Assembly (NCBI RefSeq): GCF_021869535.1
Contig: NW_026262734.1
Span: forward strand, 114,467,588 to 114,531,587
Length of the DNA stretch: 64,000 bases
Origin: Mytilus californianus
Lineage: Eukaryota; Mollusca; Bivalvia; Mytilida; Mytilidae
Reading direction: 5' to 3'
Position numbers and translations under genes: made by a program. Position 1 is the first letter of the stretch. Each line of letters begins with the position of its first letter. The notes beneath the pieces are model-generated. The model saw only the letters and a program-made list of their open reading frames with translations, searched no databases and was not told the DNA's origin. Positions 57,301 to 59,445 of this stretch are shown in pieces.

Positions 57301-59445
57301 TCTTGTTATCAAACTAAAAAGAAAATAACAAGAAGTTTGGATTTGTAATAAGAAATATAGGAGATAAAATTTAAGTCAACACAGAAATTTACCCTCGGCC
57401 AGAATAATTTTTAAAATATTGGGTATTATGTTTCTGTTGATTTGGATAAAATCATTACATATAATGAAATAGTTTCACAAATTAAATTGTTATTAAGAAA
57501 CAGTCAAACAAAAATCTTACAATAAAAAGTAGATTTAAAAAAGAAGGTCTCTCCACATCAATTTTCTAAATAATTCATAAGAAGCTACTGCTTGTTTACT
57601 CAAAGTTACTATTGGCGTCCAATCATATGTTTATTCAAACTGATTCAATAAATATATGGTTCTATATACTTTTGCCTGAAATGAGGGAGATAAGTGCCAA
57701 CTTCCGGTTTAGAAAATGTCACTTCCAGTCTCATATAATAGCTTTATATACACTGGTTCCAAAAATATGGTTTATATATACTTTTGCCTGTAAAAAGGGA
57801 GGTTATTTGCTACTTCCCGTTTAGAAAATGTCACTTCCGGTCTCATATGATAGCTTTTTTACACTGAATCCAAACATATATAGTTTGTATATACTTATGC
57901 CTGTAATAAGGAAGATAATATGCTACTTCCGGTTTATAAAATGTCACTTCCAGTCTCAAAAGATAGGTTTATGTAATCCCATTTGAAAAATATTTTCAAT
58001 TGCCTCTACCAAGTCAGGAATATGACAGTTGTTGTCCATAAGCTTGATGTATTTGTGCTTTTGATTTTGCCATTTGATTAGGGACTTTCCGTTTTGAATT
58101 TTCCTCTGAGTTCAGTATTTTTGTGATTTAATTTTTTTCAGACCAAATGTATCATATCTTCATCACAATAAAACAAACATTTTGCACTAGTTCTTTTATA
58201 TATGCCGTTAAAAATATCTGAGAAAATGCAAAAACAAGCAAAAGACAAAATTCAGAACATGACCTTGACCTTTGACCTTTACCTCATTTTCTAAGTCAGG
58301 CCCCAAGAACCTCAGATAAAAGGATTATAGGTTTATAGGGTTTACGGTTTATGAGTTACAAAAAAATAACGACAAATTTATTTTATAAAGGTAGATAACT
58401 CCTATAAAATTTTGTCGGATCGCTTCGATCCAAATCAGCTAAAAATTACTGAGGATGTAAAGAACAAATATAAAAAAGAATTTTGTCGTTATCTTTTTTG
58501 GTTACGGAGGAGATACACTCACATGAAAAAACAGTGTTTGAGGAGATAACTCTTACAATAAAAAAAAGTCTTCGCCGTAAAGAGATAAGTTTAAAAAGCG
58601 CAATAACTGTTCGATATAATATTCAAAACATCTAAGCGACATCCTGTGAAACAACTTTATACCGCAATAAAAGGGTTTGGCGGAAGAAGAAAAAAAAACA
58701 TTGGCAATCATACCACATCTTCTTTTTTATATTAACATATTTTATTTTCTCAAAGGAATTGAATTATTTTGTTTTTAAGCATTTACACTAAGGGTCAAAC
58801 TTTGGATAAGTAGAACACTTAACAATAGTTGTATATATACATATAATTGGTGCATGGTTAATTGCACTTCTTTTTATTATTTAAAGAAAAATGTAGGCAA
58901 AGTGATTGATTTTAATCAAACTCAAAAACTGTAAATTAATGTATGCTGTTTTACAGAATACAGAACAAACCGACTATACAGTTTTATTTCAAGTTGAAAA
59001 AAAACCCAGATACTTATAGATAATTGGAATTTGTTCTTATCAGTATTATATGTTCAGTTTAGTGAATTTATATGGTTCCGTTAATGTTTTCTGCAACAGT
59101 ATCATATCTAAACTATCTGTAGACTGTATGCCAATAAAAATTGGCGGTATATACATGACTTAATGAATGACGTATGCTTTGATATCGTCTATTTTTGTTT
59201 TGGTTACATAGCGTTTTTTCGCCTCCAATATTAAGTATTTTGCTGTGATGTGAATTGACTGTATAAGCAACATTATGTTGACATTTATTTTGATTGAAGA
59301 TTGGAAAAAGTTGGACAATTCTGTAAATAACGTCATCCCGTACCTTATTTTCTTTATTTATATCTATATCTTCTCTTTTTAATAACAATTGAACTATGTC
59401 GAGGTGTCCATCTCTAACAGCTAAGTTTAATGGAGTGTAACCGTA
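91..59445 (-). CDS. Ankyrin-Roc-COR-death-death protein (Roco family), multi-exon gene span
   Basis: Seventeen minus-strand exons join with compatible phases, apart from one problem at the last junction, to give about 1,240 residues. In order they are eight 34-residue ankyrin repeats (residues 1-272), an ankyrin cap (273-299), an acidic linker (300-330), a Roc GTPase (about 331-622), COR (623-1037), a Cys-rich stretch (1038-1048), death domain 1 (about 1055-1143) and death domain 2 (the last 97 residues). The P-loop GSCACGKS, the DFGGQ G3 box and the THSD G4 box are all present, so GTP binding is likely. Roc-COR pairs generally act as dimerising GTP switches, ankyrin repeats bind partner proteins, and death domains recruit other death-domain proteins; a cytosolic signalling scaffold in apoptosis, autophagy or immunity is inferred. 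The nearest familiar architecture is DAPK1 without its kinase. A kinase or other N-terminal domain could lie beyond the window. Start codon not identified. Confidence 0.85.
655..676. repeat. TA dinucleotide microsatellite
   Basis: Eleven uninterrupted TA units. It marks the left side of a repeat-rich patch that leads into the dispersed repeat starting near 805. Confidence 0.95.
805..1025 (+). repeat. Dispersed mussel repeat R1, copy 1
   Basis: Contains CACATGTGGAGCAGGATCTG, GATCACCCCCAGT, TTCTATGTTGTGTCATCTG and GAGTTTGACTGTCCCTCTGG. The same order of blocks recurs at 21,655-21,910 and 41,577-41,848. I recognise it, from memory, as abundant in mussel genomes; its class is not clear from sequence alone. 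Confidence 0.85.
3110..3293 (+). promoter_or_regulatory. Candidate promoter-like patch (CRE palindrome and YY1-like site)
   Basis: ACGTCATG (3110-3117) and CATGACGT (3124-3131) form an 8-bp inverted repeat, and TGACGTCA at 3126-3133 is a perfect CRE. About 150 bp on, AAAATGGCGGC (3283-3293) matches the YY1 core often found at animal transcription starts. Its ATG opens only a 14-codon ORF (3286-3330). Function is inferred from motifs only. Confidence 0.25.
4064..4290. repeat. Cluster of TTCACRTGAA palindromes
   Basis: Three CACGTG (4078, 4201, 4245) and four CACATG sites (4067, 4256, 4267, 4283) sit in a degenerate array of TTCACRTGAA-like units, along with TTCACATTAG and GTCACATCAG variants. 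It looks like a decayed short tandem repeat; it also makes a dense E-box cluster. Confidence 0.7.
6160..6245 (+). repeat. Dispersed repeat R8 fragment
   Basis: Carries GAAACGCGCATCTGGGG, ATTTTATCCTGCTATCTTTG and ATGAGTTTATT. Minus-strand relatives with GCGCGTTTCGTCTACATAAG lie at 19,150-19,245, 29,155-29,225 and 46,375-46,465. Confidence 0.7.
7173..7459 (-). CDS. Death domain 1 exon
   Basis: The acceptor is AAATATTCAG before GTCTTG, phase 1 in. The peptide opens GLGNTALTMSPSEQHLSRLA and continues through YHLDINSCREVMIHLGLQL, NDWNDIDYSY, and later FHDLLDALKAVGDERHLLC. The helical pattern (LSRLA, LGL, DWxxI, F/W, LLDAL) is a death domain. The natural 3' end is uncertain. AAG before GTTTGG (end 7173) leaves phase 0, but the next exon needs phase 1. 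A GC donor 5 nt earlier (TTT before GCAAGG, end 7178) would fit the phase. Confidence 0.82.
7460..9801 (-). other. Intron, 2.3 kb
   Basis: AT-rich, with poly-A runs and a short doubled motif (ATAGCCACGCCCCCGTTAAA then ATAGCCGAACCCCTGTTAAA at about 7,672-7,712). Open frames near 8,870-9,440 on the plus strand have no domain and no splice partners. I see no gene. Confidence 0.5.
9802..9832 (-). CDS. 31-nt microexon, Cys-rich COR-death junction
   Basis: The acceptor is TGTTTTTCAG before ACACAG and the donor is TCCAG before GTAAAT. Phase 0 in and phase 1 out encode TQEECPSNCP. The outgoing phase joins the 7.4-kb exon (G plus GT gives Gly). The CxxxC pair continues the Cys pattern at the end of the COR exon. 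It is short, but good signals on both sides and the exact phase bridge between two secure exons support it. Confidence 0.8.
9833..10319 (-). other. Intron, 0.5 kb
   Basis: The gap between the COR exon and the microexon. It is AT-rich, and no motif or repeat was noticed in it. Confidence 0.5.
10320..11564 (-). CDS. COR domain exon
   Basis: A 1,245-nt exon, 415 codons, phase 0 at both ends. The acceptor is TTTACTCACAAG before GATATG and the donor is AACAAG before GTATCC. It starts DMQKKMNMKFVKKITEMFG, then EPVFFINGTD (the end of Roc), and then COR hallmarks: WGLRRPMLWVPLELLIDNM, LEDFLLTQHSLGKIMYF, NNFVILYPPALVNILRSFIT and the C-terminal COR strand region. COR mediates dimerisation in Roco proteins. 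The exon ends in a Cys/His/Trp-bearing stretch (CERGNKHCSRRSLLWFF) of the kind seen between COR and death domains in invertebrate Roco proteins. It has no stop or frameshift over its full length. Confidence 0.93.
11565..13481 (-). other. Intron between Roc exon 3 and COR exon
   Basis: Contains an inverted repeat CGGCCAATA (11,802-11,810) and TATTGGCCG (11,826-11,834) around a T-rich 15-base loop. It also holds dispersed repeat R6 (12,825-13,010) and an R2-like fragment ending ATCATACCACATC near 13,130. No exon was seen. Confidence 0.5.
12825..13010 (+). repeat. Dispersed repeat R6, copy 1
   Basis: Blocks CCCTCAGGCAAAGTTGGCCT, CTTTCAAATATTCGGCTTTG and AAGCGCTTCAGACGCATG recur at 42,830-43,000, with the first block again near 43,160. 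A non-coding dispersed family. Confidence 0.8.
13482..13588 (-). CDS. Roc GTPase exon 3: THSD box
   Basis: A 107-nt exon, phase 1 in and phase 0 out, with acceptor TTTATCTTTAAG before CTATTG and donor TCAGAT before GTAAGT. It encodes SIVKHWVNSILTYCVDD and then PKILFAATHSDLLSD. The WVNSI helix followed by PKILxxxTHSD is the G4 region of Roco proteins, with THxD in place of NKxD. The acceptor phase exactly completes the codon split at 15356. Confidence 0.9.
13795..14074 (-). mobile_element. tRNA-derived SINE
   Basis: On the minus strand the element starts GGGGGCCTCGGTGGCCGAGT. An A-box-like TGGCCGAGTGG (plus 14,052-14,062) and a B-box-like GTTTGAACCC (13,992-14,001) lie about 50 bp apart, as in the internal Pol III promoter of a tRNA. 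The body that follows contains GCCGGTGGCTTTCTC, CACTCCGGCTTCCTCC and AACTGGCCGCCAACA, a central domain I associate with bivalve SINEs (possibly the MetaSINE superfamily; from memory). The head cannot fold as a functional tRNA. Confidence 0.8.
14587..14734. mobile_element. MITE-like element with 14-bp terminal inverted repeats
   Basis: TTCATTACCTGAGA at 14,587-14,600 is the exact reverse complement of TCTCAGGTAATGAA at 14,721-14,734, enclosing 120 bp of AT-rich non-coding DNA. Size and perfect terminal inverted repeats fit a non-autonomous DNA transposon. No clear target-site duplication was seen. Confidence 0.55.
14820..15150 (+). repeat. Dispersed repeat R3, copy 1
   Basis: TTTATTAGTTGTTATTGG, then a T-rich stretch, then TGGCCACATTGTATATGTGA, CTGTCCCAAATCAGATGCCT and GTAGTTCATTGGTTGTG. 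The same block order recurs at 47,640-48,060 and partly at 17,085-17,410. Confidence 0.75.
15356..15871 (-). CDS. Roc GTPase exon 2: long insert and DFGGQ box
   Basis: A 516-nt exon, phase 1 in and out, with acceptor TTTTGCAG before AAGATA and a consensus donor GATT before GTAAGT. The first ~120 residues are polar and Ser/Thr/Lys-rich (for example KPNREILTRQSADTKQ) with no GTPase signature. Then come VDFGGQRSYDMTHQLFVQHG (539-558) and TFVVMFDGSRDF. DFGGQ is the G3 box, and the DGS after a hydrophobic strand is usual for Roc. The insert between switch I and G3 makes this Roc domain much longer than a Ras-like fold. Confidence 0.9.
17085..17595 (+). repeat. Dispersed repeats R3 and R2, composite
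   Basis: R3 blocks (CAGTCCCAGGTTAGGGTGAA, CTGCCACATTGTAGATTG, CTGTAGTTCAGTGGTTGTG) are followed by R2 blocks (CATGTAGGGGCATTATTTAG, TTTTCATTGCTGAAGGTCGT, CAATCATACCGCATCTCAT). The same R3-then-R2 order is found at 47.6-48.1 kb, so they may be one element. Confidence 0.75.
18760..19115 (-). repeat. Dispersed repeat R5, copy 1
   Basis: Blocks GGCAACAGTAGTATACCGCT, ACTTGGTACAGGAC, TGGTGGGTTGAACCTGGTTT and GTGGCTAGCCAAACCTCCCG. A second copy with the same block order is at 30,855-31,225. Orientation is arbitrary. Confidence 0.85.
19761..20012 (-). CDS. Roc GTPase exon 1: P-loop and switch I
   Basis: A 252-nt exon, phase 1 in and out. The acceptor is TATGCTTTTAG before TAAATC and the donor is GAAG before GTAACA. 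After VNQDLLPFAG it carries the strand RVFLC and the P-loop GSCACGKST (model residues 365-373), which matches GxxxxGKS/T. The later STDGLVIHFGRNGI (about 389-402) is in the switch I position and resembles the STDGI pattern of Roco GTPases. A second AG 11 bp upstream of the acceptor gives the wrong frame, which fixes the start. Confidence 0.9.
20013..21439 (-). other. Intron between linker and Roc exon 1
   Basis: About 1.4 kb, AT-rich, with no recognised repeat family or exon. Confidence 0.5.
21440..21533 (-). CDS. Linker exon between ankyrin cap and Roc
   Basis: A 94-nt exon, phase 0 in and phase 1 out. The acceptor is TTATTGTAG before ACTTAT and the donor is GGAG before GTAAGA. It encodes TYMTKERSVPKN, TTTVLEQDD and SPQETSEHEG, a polar acidic, probably disordered segment with no domain. 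Its phase-1 end joins exactly to the Roc exon at 20.0 kb (G plus TA gives Val). Supported by splice signals and phase only. Confidence 0.75.
21655..21910 (+). repeat. Dispersed mussel repeat R1, copy 2
   Basis: Begins GAATGTGACCTACCGAATTA, then GTAAGCAACACGATGGGTGC, CACATGTGGAGCAGGATGTG and a tail TTGAATGTCCCTTTGGTATC. It extends further 5' than the 805-kb-side copy and matches the copy at 41.6 kb along its length. Confidence 0.85.
26575..26775 (-). repeat. Dispersed repeat R4, inverted fragment
   Basis: Reverse complement of the R4 family: AGACCGTTGGTTTTCCCGTT, TTCGGTGTGAGCCAAGGTTC and GACCTATAATGGTTTAC. It ends about 25 bp before the donor side of the cap exon, so it inserted very close to coding sequence. 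Confidence 0.85.
26799..26879 (-). CDS. C-terminal ankyrin cap exon
   Basis: An 81-nt exon, 27 codons, phase 0 at both ends. The acceptor is CTGTTTTAG before CGGGGC and the donor is ATACAG before GTAACA. The peptide starts RGNTPYDVVENYWIDSEEKR and ends DAKEVIQ. GNTPxDVV opens it like a repeat, but the second helix is replaced by a charged stretch, as in a capping half-repeat that closes an ankyrin stack. A dispersed mussel repeat ends about 25 bp from its donor. Confidence 0.8.
26880..29518 (-). other. Introns around ankyrin exon 8
   Basis: These two introns hold the tail of the degenerate repeat region, three related GGGNATATGAGC-like palindromic units (about 28,515, 28,622 and 28,699) and an R8 fragment (29,155-29,225) preceded by a repeat with GGGTGCGTCGGCAGGGTATC. 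No additional exon was recognised. Confidence 0.5.
28014..28115 (-). CDS. Ankyrin repeat exon 8
   Basis: A 102-nt phase-0 exon with acceptor CTATATTTAG before TATGGT and donor AATCAG before GTGTGA. The peptide begins YGDTALHSGARRGNLEIVKL and ends MDPTEKNQ. TALH is kept, and the RRGNLEIVKLLLE stretch is typical. It shares the DPTEKN tail with the 29.6-kb exon, so these two are probably also sister copies. Confidence 0.9.
29519..29620 (-). CDS. Ankyrin repeat exon 7
   Basis: A 102-nt phase-0 exon with acceptor TTTCAG before AACGGT and donor AATATG before GTAAGA, a strong donor. The peptide begins NGDTILQSAIFGKNPEVVKL and ends VDPTEKNM. It is more divergent (TILQSA for TPLHxA, GKNPE for GHLD), but the length, phase and hydrophobic core positions fit an ankyrin repeat. 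Confidence 0.85.
30855..31225 (-). repeat. Dispersed repeat R5, copy 2
   Basis: Matches 18,760-19,115 in the order GGCAATAGTAGTATACCG, ACTTGGTACAGGACA, TGGTGGGTTGAACCTGGTTG, GGCTAGCCAAACCTCCCGCT. A 145-codon open frame across it is a by-product of the repeat. Confidence 0.85.
33815..33885 (+). repeat. Dispersed repeat R7 fragment
   Basis: TTTTGACTTTGCCATTTGCT followed by AGAGACTTTCCGTTTAAATT. Other copies are at 58,050-58,135 and 61,480-61,555. Confidence 0.75.
34022..34123 (-). CDS. Ankyrin repeat exon 6
   Basis: A 102-nt phase-0 exon with acceptor ATGTCAG before GATGGG and donor AATAAG before GTATGG. The peptide begins DGNTVLHKAAGRGELEMVKL and ends KIDPNQKNK. It is the closest paralogue of the 37.7-kb exon. 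Confidence 0.9.
35541..35642 (-). CDS. Ankyrin repeat exon 5
   Basis: A 102-nt phase-0 exon with acceptor CTATTTAAG before GACGGT and donor TATAAG before GTATGA. The peptide starts DGNTAFDLAAEEERFKLCKL and ends IDPSRVYK. It is the paralogue of the 39.0-kb exon and carries the same AFD/PFD variant of the TPLH motif. Confidence 0.88.
36245..36745 (+). repeat. Dispersed repeat R4, copy
   Basis: Long copy with AGTAAACCATTATAGGTCAA, GGAGCCTTGGCTCACACCGA, ACAGCAAGCTATAAAGGGCC, GATTCCTGACTTAGGATAGG and CAACTGAAATGGTTTAACTC. Relatives are at 49,418-49,660, 52,680-53,130 and, inverted, 26,575-26,775. Confidence 0.9.
36790..36882. repeat. 46-bp tandem duplication
   Basis: TTTAAGAAAAACAATATG followed by (T or C)C CGAACAAAAATATCAGCC or its near-identical second copy. 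Two nearly perfect copies lie side by side, just after the R4 element. Confidence 0.85.
37686..37787 (-). CDS. Ankyrin repeat exon 4
   Basis: A 102-nt phase-0 exon with acceptor TATGTCAG before AATGGG and donor AATAAG before GTATTT. The peptide begins NGNTVLHKAVGRGELEVVKL and ends KKDPNQKNK. The TVLHKA core and GRGELE turn are shared with the 34.1-kb exon, and about 200 bp of upstream intron is near-identical between the two. Confidence 0.9.
38936..39037 (-). CDS. Ankyrin repeat exon 3
   Basis: A 102-nt phase-0 exon. The acceptor is a T-run plus AG before GATGGA, and the donor is TATAAG before GTATGG. The peptide starts DGYTPFDIAAKHERFKIVKL and ends IDPKRVYK. The usual TPLHxAA is replaced by TPFDIAA and the turn reads KHERFK, the same unusual variant seen in the exon at 35.6 kb. 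The two are tandem duplicates. Confidence 0.88.
39735..39935 (-). repeat. Intron segment shared with 59,945-60,140
   Basis: CTGTGCAAATGAACAACTCG and TTTAGTACACCTTTTCCCTT with TGAGTATTTAGGTATGTTGC match CTGTGCAAATGAACAGCTCG and ATTCATTACACCTTTTTCGC with TGAATATTTAGGGATGTTGC. This ties the two distant ankyrin-exon regions to one duplicated ancestor. Confidence 0.75.
39975..40076 (-). CDS. Ankyrin repeat exon 2
   Basis: A 102-nt phase-0 exon with acceptor TTTCAG before TACGGT and donor AATAAG before GTACGG. The peptide begins YGNTPLHCAVKDGHLAIVQL and ends DIDPNKVNK, a near-consensus ankyrin repeat (TPLH, GHLxIVQLLL). It is the closest relative of the 59.4-kb exon: both share the YG start, the RDGHL/KDGHL turn and a GTACGG donor, and some flanking intron is similar too. 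Confidence 0.9.
40450..40740 (-). repeat. Copy of ankyrin-exon flanks lacking the exon
   Basis: GCAACATTGTGTTGACATTG at about 40,450 matches the intron just downstream of the 59.4-kb exon (GCAACATTATGTTGACATTT). AAATAAAACATGCTCATGGT at about 40,635 matches the upstream side (AAATAAAACATGCTCATGAT at about 59,635). The ~200 bp carrying the exon in the 59-kb copy is absent here. Confidence 0.6.
41240..41385 (+). mobile_element. Possible decayed SINE tail
   Basis: Contains TGAACGTGGCGTTAAAAACC followed by AACAAACAAAAATATC, resembling the 3' end of bivalve SINEs. No clear A or B box remains upstream. Confidence 0.35.
41577..42000 (+). repeat. Dispersed repeats R1 then R2
   Basis: R1 runs 41,577-41,848 (GTAATAACATAAGCAACACG, CACATGTGGAGCAGGATCTG, GACTGTCCCCCTGGTATCTT). 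It is followed directly by R2 (CATGTCGGGGCCTTGTATAG, TTCTCATTGTTGATGGCCGT, CAATCATACCACATCTCAT). Confidence 0.88.
42830..43270 (+). repeat. Dispersed repeat R6, two partial copies
   Basis: CTTTCAAATATTCGGCTTTG and AAGCGCTTCAGACGCATG occur at about 42,910-42,980. CCCTCAAGCAAAGTTGACCT and CCACTGTTTCGGGTCTTATA occur at about 43,160-43,250. They match 12,825-13,010. Confidence 0.75.
43540..43790. repeat. Cluster of perfect palindromes
   Basis: CAAGTTAACTTG (43,569-43,580), ACTTTGACTAGTCAAAGT (43,591-43,608) and GTCCTAGGAC twice (43,642-43,651 and 43,683-43,692), plus two more AGTTAACT sites near 43,725 and 43,770, all within 250 bp. No repeat family or gene explains them. Confidence 0.8.
43870..45310. 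repeat. Satellite array, ~256-bp unit, about 5.6 copies
   Basis: The block TTTAGAGTGCCAGCATGTCC (or a close variant) recurs near 43,896, 44,153, 44,412, 44,667, 44,922 and 45,179, a spacing of 254-259 bp. Each unit also carries TATCTCAGGCTGGCTCGTA, AAAACTGACCATATTTGCAC, ATAGCCGCATAATAAATCAG and AGGATGGATTGTATAAT blocks. Confidence 0.92.
46375..46465 (-). repeat. Dispersed repeat R8 fragment
   Basis: GGCACGCCATCCCGCATTTC and GTCTACATAAGATTCAATTG match the R8 copies at 19.15 and 29.16 kb. CAAATAAAAATAGTCAGAAG follows, as at 19.2 kb. Confidence 0.7.
47118..47440 (+). mobile_element. Reverse-transcriptase remnant (C-terminal part)
   Basis: Plus-strand translation gives GDVPLVPSYGVYISQLVRYA then RVCSDVLDFNERLPCLLYSH. 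After stops and a shift it gives GIAHPKFYGDVVN and RKLIYDPGKRNIPLNKRILK. The YGVYISQLxRYARVC stretch is a signature I know from reverse transcriptases of retroelements common in bivalves. There are several stops, so it is dead. The exact class (Penelope-like or other non-LTR) cannot be settled from this fragment. Confidence 0.7.
47640..48115 (+). repeat. Dispersed repeats R3 and R2, composite copy
   Basis: TTTATTAGTTGTTATTGGCT, TGTCCCAGGTTAGGGGAGGG, CTGTATGTGCCTGTCCCAAG, CCTGTAGTTCCGTGGTTGC and then CATGTCGGGTCCTTTTATAG with a TTCTCATTGTTGAGG end. It repeats the order at 14.8 and 17.1 kb. Confidence 0.85.
48549..48735. repeat. Degenerate AAGTGCGATGG minisatellite
   Basis: TAAAGTGCGATTGG, CTTAAGTGCGATGG, CTTAAGTGCGACGG, TAAAGTGCGATGG, CTTAATTCCGATGC, CTTAAGTGCGTTTT and GAAAGTGCGTTTG follow one another at 20-30 bp intervals. 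It is locally CpG-rich against an AT-rich background. A 61-codon open frame (48,784-48,969, plus strand) follows it; I cannot assign it. Confidence 0.75.
48784..49140 (+). pseudogene. Possible coding remnant of unknown origin
   Basis: An open frame starts MDMPVNENVFADEGFLLDKK, then IETNDPNPEHFWSVLKEFVC, and stops at 48,967-48,969. About 70 bp on, another frame reads INTETEDRKGKVYTVKESEN and then GRIHQVSKYLIRPNLI before a stop. The composition is protein-like and less AT-rich than the surroundings. It may be one disrupted ORF, perhaps from a mobile element linked to the minisatellite just upstream. I do not recognise the family. Confidence 0.35.
49418..49660 (+). repeat. Dispersed repeat R4, copy
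   Basis: ACCATTGTAGGTCAAACTAC, ACGGAACCTTGGCTCGCACC, GAACAGCAAGCTATAAAGAG and GGTTCCTGACTTAGGACATG. It lies directly before the minisatellite. Confidence 0.88.
49680..52585. repeat. Interrupted ~33-bp minisatellite (GACCATGTATTTGGTC unit)
   Basis: Dozens of diverged units of GACCATGTATTTGGTCAA plus TAGATGTTGGTAACA, alternating with GGTCATTACATGTTACTTAT units. They fill 49,680-50,830 and resume at 52,280-52,585. Between 50,840 and 51,050 a shorter derivative (TTTTAATTATAAATATGTAT plus TTGTTCAATAGA) repeats about seven times. Each unit holds the inverted repeat GACCA-6-TGGTC. A 1.1-kb mobile element splits the array. Confidence 0.9.
51255..52149 (+). mobile_element. Decayed tyrosine-recombinase element (Crypton- or DIRS-like)
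   Basis: N-terminal core-binding part: KWCNSCLLQC and TTVSLYLGGLIQQGFSVAIL, then after a stop FLGLIYEGGRRLLSKSKFKK, EPITPYVLKRIVWKFG and LRVIVLFLLGFSSFF. After a shift comes FLRYSELANIKI with the first catalytic Arg (about 51,640). The end is in one open frame (51,928-52,149): GLHSLRRGGASTFANQGVSD, LLKAHDIWTSDTAKDRYIKD and a stop. It holds the HxxR box, HxxW and the Tyr nucleophile. At least two stops and two frameshifts make it inactive. With no RT or LTR visible in the 1.1-kb insert, a Crypton-like element is favoured; a DIRS fragment is possible. Confidence 0.8.
52680..53130 (+). repeat. Dispersed repeat R4, long copy
   Basis: ACCATTATAGGTCAAGGTAC, GAGCATTGGCTCACACCGAA, CAGCAAGCTATAAAGGGCCC, ACAATAGTATAACATCACAA and AATATCAATTGGAAGGCTTA. 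It lies just after the minisatellite, so the array is flanked on both sides by R4 copies in the same orientation. Confidence 0.88.
53264..53660. repeat. ~185-bp tandem repeat, about two copies
   Basis: TATTTTCACTGTCTGTTTGT, AAAGCAGTTCATCATTAAAG, ATTTTGCAGTATTTGCTTGG and CTTAAAACTGTTCAAATATT recur one unit on as TATTTTCACTGTTTGTTCGT, CAGTTTATTATTGAAAG, ATTTTGCAGTACTTGCTTGG and CTTAAAACTATTCAAATATT. Confidence 0.85.
53661..55654. other. No gene seen, 2 kb
   Basis: AT-rich. A 65-codon plus-strand frame at 53,715-53,912 (starts MINLFLNKSLLNSSYDC, later SAWHVWGRTDLLHYVFPGGL) has a protein-like composition but no recognised domain; it may be a fragment of a mobile element. The rest shows only homopolymer runs and a G-rich patch near 55,420. 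Confidence 0.4.
55655..56010. repeat. ~31-bp minisatellite (GGAACTGTTAACATATACAA)
   Basis: About eleven units of TATTTTGGAACTGTTAACAT plus ATACAAACATT. The first eight are well conserved; the last three drift to TTAGGAACTGTTAGAATGT. A 78-codon frame that runs into it is generated by the repeat. GTTAAC is in most units. Confidence 0.92.
56868..56970 (-). pseudogene. Decayed ankyrin-repeat exon
   Basis: Reading the minus strand from 56969 gives FGNTTPHNAAIG, a stop (TGA at 56931-56933), HFDIAQLSP, a second stop (TAA at 56901-56903), then IPDIHPNTIN. This aligns without internal indels over 33 positions to the neighbouring 34-residue ankyrin exons, including the C-terminal DxxPNxxN. The acceptor-like CTATTTAG survives but leaves one extra base. 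The donor GT has been lost (CAT followed by TTATGG). It cannot be spliced in frame, so it is a dead member of the exon array. Confidence 0.85.
57648..57975. repeat. ~111-bp tandem repeat with paired ACTTCC motifs, three copies
   Basis: Each unit has ATATACTTTTGCCTG or a variant, an AG-rich stretch, CTACTTCCGGTTTA or a variant, and then AAAATGTCACTTCCGGTCTC or a variant. Units start near 57,650, 57,762 and 57,873. Six ACTTCC-type sites result, several being full ACTTCCGG. Confidence 0.88.
58050..58135 (+). repeat. Dispersed repeat R7 copy
   Basis: TTTTGATTTTGCCATTTGAT, AGGGACTTTCCGTTTTGAAT and TTTCCTCTGAGTTCAGTATT. Related to 33,815-33,885 and 61,480-61,555. Confidence 0.8.
59344..59445 (-). 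CDS. Ankyrin repeat exon 1 (most 5' exon found)
   Basis: A 102-nt exon, 34 codons, phase 0 at both ends. The acceptor is TTTATTTCAG before TACGGT, and the donor is AATAAG before GTACGG. The peptide starts YGYTPLNLAVRDGHLDIVQL and ends INKENK, which is the ankyrin pattern xGxTPLxxAxxxGHxxIVxLLL. It is intact but separated from the next exon by 19.3 kb of intron. Use in the mature mRNA is inferred from the intact frame and splice sites. The flanking intron is partly copied at 39.7-40.7 kb and around 60.0-60.2 kb. Confidence 0.75.

Larger units (their letters stand above)
40077..59343 (-). other. Very long intron or intergenic stretch (19.3 kb)
   Basis: Between ankyrin exons 1 and 2. It contains the exon-less duplicate (40,450-40,740), R1/R2, R6, a palindrome cluster, the ~256-bp satellite and an RT remnant. 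Next come R3/R2, a minisatellite with a recombinase element, R4 copies, more tandem arrays and the decayed ankyrin exon at 56.9 kb. No other intact coding exon was recognised. Confidence 0.6.
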
